From: Conoideocrella luteorostrata
Lineage: Eukaryota > Ascomycota > Sordariomycetes > Hypocreales > Clavicipitaceae
NCBI GenBank assembly: GCA_032433595.1
Contig: JASWJB010000034.1
Coordinates: 124,001-188,000 of the forward strand
DNA: 64,000 nucleotides
Direction: 5' to 3'
The first letter of the stretch is position 1; the number at the start of each line of letters is the position of its first letter. The notes beneath the pieces were generated by a model. It ran no database searches and was not told the DNA's origin. It saw nothing but the letters and a program-made list of their open reading frames with translations. Positions 56,344-64,000 of this stretch are shown one piece after another. The translations under genes were made by a program, and so were the position numbers.

Positions 56344-58424
56344 TCAAGACGCCATGTAGGTACTGGCATCAACACCATCCTTGGGGAACTCACTGCAGAA
56401 CGGTTAGTATGTGTGCAGAAGAGTCAACGTTGCGATAGATACTTACGGCAAAGCAACCTCGAAGCGCTTCTCAATCTCCTTAAGAACCTCCTGATCTTGG
56501 TCTGAACTAACGAAGGAAACGGCAAGACCCTTGGTACCGAAACGGCCGGCACGACCGACACGGTGGAGATATGAACTAGCATCGGCTGGCAGGTCGTAGT
56601 TGATAGCCAAGTTGATACGCTCAATATCAATACCGCGGCCAAACACGTCGGTAGCAACACAAATTCTCTTCTTGAACTCCTTGAACTCCTTGTAACGTTT
56701 GATACTAGTCATTGTTAGTTGCACTGTAGACTACACCATCATAAAGGCCAATATTGCCATGGCTTACCGTTCCTCCTGGCTGACGCCAGAGTGCACAGCA
56801 ATGGAAGGGAAGTTGCATTCTCGCAGCAATTTGTCTAACTCTGTAGCACGGATAGTGCTCTTGACGAAGATAATGACCTGGTTGAACTGGAGGTCGTCGA
56901 GGAGCTCATTGAGTTTCCTGTTCTTCTCCTTCTCCTCAAGCTTGATATAGTACTGCTGAAGGCCGTGCAGAGTGAGCTTAGTATCTTCGTCGACGTAGTG
57001 CTCCGTGGGATTCTGCATAAACTTCCTGCAGATGGGCTTAATGTCATTCGACAAGGTAGCCGAAAACATCATGACCTGCTTTTGCGTCGGAGTAGCGCGA
57101 AAGACATCCTGGACGTCAGTGCGCATGTCTGCTCTGGTTAGTAATTTTGCGTTTTAATAGTTGTCGTACATGAAAAATGCTTACCCGGCTGATCAAGCAT
57201 CTTGTCACATTCGTCGAGAACGAAGATGCGGACGCTTCCCAGGCGGAGAGCCTTGTCACGGACAAGAGCCTTAAGACGACCTGGAGTACCAACAATGATG
57301 TGAGGGCACGTTTCCTTGTTCTTCAAGGTCTCCATGTCGGTCTTGATGGGGGTACCGCCATAGAAAACGCCGGTCTTGATGTCGGGCATATACTTGCTGA
57401 AACGATTGTACTCGTCGCGGATCTGGTAGGCCAGTTCACGAGTGTGACACATGACGACAACCGAAACTTCTCCGTTGACCGGCTCAACCTGCTGTAGAGT
57501 GGCAAGCACAAAAACAGCAGTCTTGCCTAAACCAGATTTGGCCTGGCAGATAATGTCACCACCGAGTAAAGCCTGAGGAATACAGGTTTGTTGGACTGTC
57601 GATCGAGCGGATGTTAGATCATGGGTTTTCTTCAACAACGAACGATAGATGCAATGCGTCAAGAGTCCGTCCGTCCATCGTCGCACCGATGGTGTGGCTG
57701 GCGCGGGAAAATAAAATAACTACCACGACATGGATCGAGCGCAACATATCACAATCGTAACGAATGTTCACGCCGTCGTTTGCTTTCGCGAACTGCAGCA
57801 TCAACATCATATCGATTGACCGAACCTATGGACAGGATACCATGCGGTCGGATACAAAGGCTTTCCGGCCTCCGTTGATCTCCTCGTCAATATCTTCGCG
57901 CAACATAGGCTGTATTCACTAAGAATAGTCGATACCAAATGATCCCATCGTCCAACGAGGTTCAGAGGCCAGCCGTCTTACTGGCTATCCTCGCATCGTC
58001 TATCGATAACTATGCAATACCAAGCTGACTCGCTCATTTGCAGGTCTGCAATGGGATAATCTCTCACAAGAGAACTCAACTCTCGTTTCCAGCGACTGGG
58101 TCGCACGCGCGCATTTGTTTTCGTTGCGAAGATGGACGGACGCATTGTAGTTTGGAGGGAGGGGATTGATGACTTAGGGTATTAGGATGTTCAAGACTAA
58201 CCCTCCGATGGATGTTCGAAACCACAGTCGCCGATAGCACGGAGAAGCTCAGGCTTCAAAAGGAAGTCACGGAAACCAGTCGAGTGAATACCGACGTAAC
58301 TACCCTTTTTGTCGACATCGGTGGTGGCGAGCTCGCCCTTCTTGCCGTTGGAACTGGCGCCGGCGGTCTCGTTGGCGCCGATCTCCTCGTCGGAGTAGTC
58401 GATAAGATCCTCCTCATGAGACAT
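56344..58424 (-). CDS. sub2: SUB2/UAP56 DECD-box RNA helicase
   Basis: Five exons: 58424..58202, 57595..57185, 57128..56768, 56704..56447 and 56392..56344; 433 aa, the normal length. The first intron is 606 nt; the others are 56, 63 and 54 nt. Motifs: Q motif [15 protein letters not shown], Walker A AKSGLGKT (residues 93-100), DECD near 203, SAT (FSATLS), and ARGRFG-type [10 protein letters not shown] near the end. The last exon encodes [18 protein letters not shown]2 acts in spliceosome assembly (U2 recruitment) and couples splicing to mRNA export in the TREX complex in the nucleus. All junctions are in phase and restore conserved sequence. Confidence 0.98.
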
Positions 58425-58857
58425 TTTGATGGCTTGACGAGTTGTGCAAGTCTAGGCGAGGTGGCGTAACAAAGTCTGCGTTTAAAAAGCTGCGGTTGTC
58501 GATCAGCGTGGGCTGATGCGCAAATACAGTTGTCGTTAACGCGGGTGAAGGGTGTAAAAGAGCCTCCGATTGCAGGAATACAGCAACTCGGATATGAATG
58601 AGTAGCGTTGTCACAAAGACGACGTATATAACCAAGTTTGGGGCCCTCAATGTTCAGGCAATGTTGATAAAGAGAGGGAGGCTCTTCGAGTCCACTGGCA
58701 AGGGAGAGAAGTAAGGTGGGCGGGAGCCGCGTTCCGGTCAGCAGTATGGCCCGTGCATGGTACGTATCACGTGATGCATATACCGTGCGAATATCGGGTG
58801 ATTTTCAATTTTGCGCGGCACCACATAGAAAAAAAACAACAACAAAAAAACCAGACC
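58425..58857. promoter_or_regulatory. Divergent promoter of sub2 and rpr2
   Basis: 433 bp separating two RNA-processing genes; an A-rich run is at 58829-58850. No coding signal. Confidence 0.55.
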
Positions 58858-59385
58858 ATGGCGAAAAGCAAGAGTCAGCCAGGAGTGCAAAACAGAATTA
58901 TATATTCCAGAGCCTCCTATCTGTACCAAGCTGCTAGTTATTTATCTAGTTGCACCAGCGCTCTTCGTGATGCCTCAGCATCAGCGGCAAAGCCATCGAA
59001 GCAGGAGCACAGTGCTTCAGATCAACAGAGCCAACAGCTCCAAGCAATCGACAACATGTCTCGACTGGCCATCACCGACATGAGGGCTGTCTCTCTCAAA
59101 GCACAAATACGACAGAGCTCATCATTGAAAAGGACAATCTGCAAATTTTGCGATACCTTGTTAGTGGAAGGCAGGACTTGTCACTCAATGATTGAAAACA
59201 CCAGCAAGGGGAAGCGCAAGCCCTGGGCGGATGTGCTTGTTATTGGGTGCAAGACTTGCGGTAATTCAAAGCGATATCCTGTTGATATGCCACGGCAGAA
59301 GCGAAAACTTCTTCGATCTCAAGATTCGAAGACCCGAGAGGAAATTGAACGCATTGACGGGGATAAGGACAAGCGAATAACTTGA
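58858..59385 (+). CDS. rpr2: Ribonuclease P subunit Rpr2/Rpp21
   Basis: 175 aa in one exon, with the start at the ATG at 58858 (MAKSKSQPG); an upstream in-frame ATG at 58753 would add an unlikely N-terminus. The Rpr2/Rpp21/Snm1 zinc ribbon is formed by CKFC (near residue 96) and CKTC (near 130). Helices before it (RIIYSRASYLYQAASYL, DMRAVSLKAQIRQSSSLKRTIC) fit the family, which ends in a basic tail. The protein is a subunit of nuclear RNase P, which removes 5' leaders from tRNA precursors. Divergent from sub2. Confidence 0.92.
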   Translation: MAKSKSQPGVQNRIIYSRASYLYQAASYLSSCTSALRDASASAAKPSKQEHSASDQQSQQLQAIDNMSRLAITDMRAVSLKAQIRQSSSLKRTICKFCDTLLVEGRTCHSMIENTSKGKRKPWADVLVIGCKTCGNSKRYPVDMPRQKRKLLRSQDSKTREEIERIDGDKDKRIT

Positions 59386-59954
59386 AGAGCTTTGCCTGAG
59401 ACGGAATGCATTTTAAGCATGAAGAATCATGATGTCCGATTGAATGCAGCTACGAGATTTTTTTGTGTCCGCTCAAATCTCATATCTCGAGGCTCTGGAA
59501 AGATGGACTAGTTGTGACGGTGTTTGCAGCAAAAAGAGGCTCACATCTGAAACATGGTCACCGAGAAGCTTTTGAGGACAAGCTGAGATGTAGCAATTCT
59601 AGCATGGTTGCAGCAGATTGACGTGGACCTCGACAACTAAACAGATAGAGGTCGAAGATGTTTTATCGCAGTTGAGTGCCGAACCTCCCACTCAGACCGA
59701 CGTGCTCATCAGACAATCCGACGTCAGGACTTGCAGCACTTTGTAATCCTCCTCGTATACCTGACATTCTGGAAAAGAAGTGACCAAGTCTAAGTATATC
59801 ATATTCGTGCTGTGCAGACGCACATGCCTGGTGTAATTTCATTGGCTTCTTTTAACATCTAAGACCATAGACATAATATTTATCCATTCAAGACAAACAA
59901 CCTTTATTACCGCCACATTGTTCATTAAACATCGCAACATCAGGCCCACCGTAA
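59386..59954. other. Intergenic between convergent rpr2 and hsk3
   Basis: 3' flanks with no coding signal. Confidence 0.5.
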
Positions 59955-60365
59955 TCATCCCTTGCTCTCCTTCACACTCTCTTCCCCCAACACCTTACTC
60001 GCAGCCATAAATCTATGTTAAAAATTAGTCATTTGAAAACAAGGCCCTTCTAAAGAGCCCATGAGACATCAACATGCTACTCACAATCCACCATGCCAAC
60101 TGCCCAGCCCCCTCATAGCCTCAGCCTGTACACTCGTCATGCGTAATAAATTTTCTGTATCAGACAAGTTATTCGACAGTTGAGCCAATTGTGACTGAAG
60201 ATGTGCCTGGGATTACACAAGCAGTTAGCCCATCATGTCATGCACCAGCCACACATTATTGAACCCATTCCTCACCAGTTGCCGACTTTTCACGGCATTG
60301 CCACTCCCAGGGGCCATGCTTTGCCGATTCAAGTTCTGCGTTGCGCCAAAGTTCCTAGTTGCCAT
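59955..60365 (-). CDS. hsk3: DASH complex subunit Hsk3
   Basis: Three short exons, 60365..60276, 60206..60085 and 60012..59955, give 89 aa. Introns of 69 nt (donor GTGAGG, acceptor CCCAG) and 72 nt (donor GTGAGT, acceptor CATAG). The spliced protein has the family core AHLQSQLAQLSNNLSDTENL followed by LLRMTSVQAEAMRGLG, and the end LFMAASKVLGEESV, as in fungal Hsk3. Hsk3 is a small coiled-coil subunit of the DASH/Dam1 ring that links kinetochores to spindle microtubules. Each exon is too short to show up as a long open frame. Confidence 0.92.
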
Positions 60366-62019
60366 TTCGAAATTTGGAATCGAACGACACAGCCACGCCC
60401 TGTTGAAATTGGATGAGTCGTTATGCTGCAGCCAGTATCTTTGCTTAATCCAGAAGAGACGAAATGAGGGTATCCGCTTAGTGTTGCTCCATCTATTCGT
60501 TTGATGGTGAGATCCAATACGACAGGAACCCTAAAGTAGATCGAATGTTGGGTGCTTGGTTGATGCTATGTGAGGAATGTGAATTTAGAGGGGTGCTGGT
60601 TGGCCTGCCGCCCACAGCGGACGCGTCGCGACAAGGGACCGACCCATTGACGTGGTGGCAGGTGTGGGGTGGGGAGAGGAAACATCATTATCATCATCCA
60701 TGGGAACGAAAGCATTTGTACGCAGCCCCGTACGGCGAAAGGCATGTTTCAGAGTATATGTTCTAGGTTGGTATTCAGGGCAATATAAAAATGATGGAAA
60801 TAGTTGGCCTGTACAGCTTTGGTCACCTCAAACAAAGTGCATACGCCAACACTTTAACACTGCGAAACGCTGCTTCGTTTTTTTGCTTCTATGTCCATGC
60901 TAATTGTTCAACTACTGATTATTCAAGCGTCTGAGCCTCTTTGGAGGAACACATCTCCTTCTAAGTTATTCATTAGGTGCTGGGCCATAGCTGCCCTAGT
61001 TCCGCCTTCCTTGTTCCCTACTTTCCCATGATTGATATAACCTGTCAAGTAGTCCATTTCCTATGAGTTGTGGTCAAACGTCTCGTCACAAAGGAAAACA
61101 TAAGAATGAACAAGTTCGAGACCAACTGTAGCGAACACAAAACAATAAGAACAAAAAAACAAAAGGTAAGAAAAGAATAAATGCCTTCCAACGTCTAAGT
61201 GTGTTGTTGCTAAACCCATCGGATAGACTGTACATGTCGCTGCACTACCTTCAACAACCTTCCCATATCGCCTCTCTTTTGTGATTGCGGACATGTTCGT
61301 GGTAATACAATTTTCCACGTGGAGGAGTTGTCATCGTACAAACAATGCTCTGCATGCTTTTTATTTACCGTCCCTTCATAAAACTGGTGCAACACTCCAG
61401 ATGTCAAAAACAACGAGTTTTCTCTCCAAAAAAGCCCCCAATGTGTTGCTGTTTCTGCATTGCAGTGGTCTAGTGTTCGTTTCTCTCTTTTCCTGAACGA
61501 TTACTTGCCCTCAAATGACAGACAGCATGATCAATAAGAATGCTCGGTATGGCCGGTAGGAGGAATTTCGCTGAAAGTTGAATAATCGATTATATGCTAG
61601 GCGCAAGCAAGAGTATGAATTCGGATCCCAATGCAATATTACTGAAATTAGACCAGTCTCGCGCTTTGTTCAAACGTTCCCACGCTTATGTACAGGACTG
61701 AAATACGTCCGCTCGTATATTTTCAAGGCGCCAGTTTTTAATAAGAGCCCAGATTGACTCTAAACGAAATCTCGCATCATTTTATTTTCACTTGGCCGAG
61801 ACCGCGTGACAACGAGAAAGAAAAGCCATTAAGATGCGTTTTGGTTGTGTGACCAGTCGCATATGGAATGAGTGTGTAAGGATTCGTGTCTGAGATTTTG
61901 TTTCTGTGAACTGTCTTCGTCCCGCCGATGCATCATATTGCGTATATTGGAGAACCCGAGCATAATTGAGGGATCGCTCATACAGCTCGAGCGGCAGTCG
62001 GCAGCCGGCGGCCAGGCTC
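60366..62019. other. 1.65-kb intergenic region
   Basis: Contains the hsk3 promoter and the 3' flank of the ketopantoate-reductase-like gene. AT-rich, with no recognisable gene. Confidence 0.5.
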
Positions 62020-64000
62020 TCAGCGCACTCCGATCGATGTGGCATTCTGGAAACTGCTTTGGCTGCTATGTGCAGATTGTTCCGAATCGTGTTCACCACT
62101 GCCCACGCTGGCGCTCGCACTACCAGTCAGACTACGAACGTTTCTAGGCTTAGGTGGATGGAGGGCGCTCACCCCTACATGCTGCTCCACCTGCTGGGGC
62201 GCAACAGAGTTGCCGTGACCTGGCGGGTAGCGAGGAACAGGCTGGCGAACGCCATCTGGTGGCGAGGGACGACCGTTCATCGAAGGTGCGTAGCCATTAG
62301 GGGGCGAGGGTCTACCGCCTCGCATAGGTGGTCCGTAAGGGTTGCCGGGCGACTGACTTGCACGGCGTGGGTATGCGCCATTCATTGCTGGTGGACCACC
62401 GGGACCTGATCCATACTGGAGATCATCCAGCCTTGAAGCTGTCAGTGAGTTTGCGCGGGAGCTACCGCCCATGGCGCCTCTGTCAACTGCACCATATCGA
62501 TTTGAGGTGAAAGCCATCATAGGATCGTCCAGGAGATTGTCAGTCATCGTAGGAAGGTGAGCAACTTGGCTGGAGCGGTTTCGACCAAAATTGGGACGGA
62601 ACCGGCTGCCCCGAGATGGCGGAGGCCCGTCGGTTTCTGCATTTCGGCGAAACTGAGACGCGGAAGGGCCGGAAGCCTTACGATTCTTTCTTGACGTTAC
62701 GCTCATCATGTCAAAGTTGTCGGGATCTATTGTCGGCGTTGTCGCAGCTGTCGTGGGGTCAAAGAAGTCATCGTCGTCATCGTCGTCATCAAAGACCTGT
62801 TGACTATTTCGCATGGGATGAGGACCACGTCGGGGCCCGGGCGGTGGGCCACGTCTCATTCTCATTTCTTGTTCCCGCAGAGCCAGTTCTCGTTGACGGA
62901 GCTGTAGTTCCCTCTCGCGTAATAAAAGATCTGAGTCACCGCCAAGCGATGCTTCTGATCCCTCGGGAATGTCATCGTACAATACGAGATGTGAGAATTC
63001 CTCCAAATCGTTACCGTCCATGGAGCCCCGTCGCGATGGCGCCCTCGAGCCTCCATTCATAGACGGGGGAGGGCGAGGATAGCCGTTCGGGGGGCCTCCA
63101 CCGTTCATTTGGGGCGGCGGCCGTCGCATGCCAATTGGACCAAAGTTTGAAGAATTTCGCGGCCGGGGCTGTCGGGGACCCATACCGTTTCCATTCGGCA
63201 TACCACTCATCATTGGGCGGTGGCCAGCCTGAGATGCGGCGCGAGGTTGTGGTGAGGATATGGGAGAGTTCGGAGGCAACATGCTTGGCGGTGGGACATC
63301 GCCCGGCTTAGGCCTAGAGCGGTTGACAATGTTGAGATTGTGAAGGACAGCATATAAGGTCTCTATCCGAGGCACGGCCACCTCGGATTCTCGAGCCAAT
63401 TTAATAGGCGAACCAAGATAGGTTTCAATTTCCATGGGACGTCTTGCTGTGTAGTCCTGCCACATGATGCTTTCGGGCAAATTTGGTTTCGTCATCTCAT
63501 CCATTGTTCGTTGCTTGAAGTCTGGAGCAAGCTTGCAGCCACTAGCGCTGGCGAGACGCAATAATTCATCAATGACTTCGGATATCATATCTTTAACTCC
63601 GACTTTCTCGAACAGAGCTGCGTGGTTTGGCGTTTCGAAGAGGACTGACACAGGGTGAAACGCTATCGGTCTACATGAATGGTCAGATTGGAAGGCAAAA
63701 AGGGAGGACATTACACGACTTTTCGGATCACCATCACTTACCCAATCACTCTTTCATATTGCTGTTGGCGTATATTTGAAGAGACTTTGCAGTCAACTTG
63801 CCCCGTACCAAGCGTCATTGCTAGGGCTTGAGCCATGTCTTCCTGGATAGCCTGTGGCATGCTGCCATTCCTGTTTGCAGGGCCAACCCAAACTTCGGTT
63901 GAGCCTTTGTGTTCAAACTCGCTCTGACCGAGCTGTGTGAGTTCGGCGCCGGAGACAAGGGATAAAACGACGTTTGTGGGAAATCGTTCCTCGAGCGCGG
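62020..64000 (-). CDS. Ketopantoate reductase-like (ApbA/PanE family) protein with a long disordered tail, N-terminus outside the window
   Basis: Exons visible: from beyond 64000 to 63742, then 63670..62020; the 71-nt intron 63671-63741 has donor GTAAGT and acceptor CATGTAG. The upstream exon shows the middle of the Rossmann-like part (LEERFPTNVVLSLVSGAEL, STEVWVGPANR). The next exon starts PIAFHPVSVLFETPN and has the ApbA C-terminal helical domain, with MWQDYTARRPMEIETYLGSPIKLA near residue 77 of that exon. After about residue 140 comes a 410-residue low-complexity tail: Pro/Gly/Met/Asn/Arg-rich, with an acidic D-run, coiled-coil-like ELQLRQRELALREQEMRMR, and a Gln/Ser end. Ketopantoate reductase makes pantoate for coenzyme A, but enzymes with such tails may have another substrate. 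Confidence 0.85.

Noticed and set aside
1..64000. tRNA, rRNA, CRISPR or transposase genes
   Set aside because: I looked for T-loop GGTTCGANNCC signatures, repeat-spacer arrays and transposase motifs and saw none I could support.

Overview
The window is nuclear DNA of a filamentous ascomycete, most likely a sordariomycete of the order Hypocreales (an inference from gene content and style, not from a database match). Support comes from short introns (mostly 54-136 nt) with GTRNGT-type donors, CTAAC/CTGAC branch sites and YAG acceptors; fungus-specific proteins (Chs5, Las17/WASP, DASH Hsk3, a Pho80-type cyclin, a homeobox plus C2H2 factor); and stop codons in a dead gene that fit repeat-induced point mutation (RIP). 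I place 22 protein-coding genes on both strands. Three short multi-exon genes (66, 68 and 89 aa) and several exons of larger genes were found only by joining splice sites to conserved protein sequence.

Layout. 1-1394: 3' end of a Sen1-type RNA helicase. 1.4-5.8 kb: gene-poor DNA rich in a palindromic motif, leading into an unrecognised 770-aa protein. 9-11.4 kb: an SDR oxidoreductase convergent with chs5. 11.9-14.5 kb: a decayed patch with a ruined nucleoside-phosphorylase/ankyrin gene and an 84-bp fossil of a D-2-hydroxyacid dehydrogenase, just upstream of an intact member of that family. 17.3-19 kb: a three-copy 161-bp repeat in front of a four-exon secreted cysteine-rich protein gene. 19.9-25.3 kb: a homeobox/C2H2 factor divergent from a gene that fuses a diaminopropionate ammonia-lyase to an M20 metallohydrolase. 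25.8-43.9 kb: mostly housekeeping genes (a mitochondrial protein, eIF1A, Las17, XPF/Rad1, Mrs2, an F-box-type protein, a VOC protein) plus two small genes. 46.6-48.8 kb: a Pho80-type cyclin. 48.8-56.3 kb: a 7.5-kb stretch without a convincing gene. 56.3-64 kb: SUB2, RNase P subunit Rpr2, DASH subunit Hsk3 and the 3' part of a ketopantoate-reductase-like gene with a long disordered tail.

Most neighbours are functionally unrelated, as expected in a fungal chromosome. The clearest functional link is within one protein: the lyase-M20 fusion joins two activities encoded by the adjacent genes ygeX and ygeY in Escherichia coli. The accessory signals are concentrated in the gene-poor stretches: at least two dozen copies of a motif whose full form is TACTCCGTACGGAGTA, promoter-associated tandem repeats, and gene fossils. 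Exon coordinates come from reading splice signals by eye against family knowledge and should be confirmed with RNA data.
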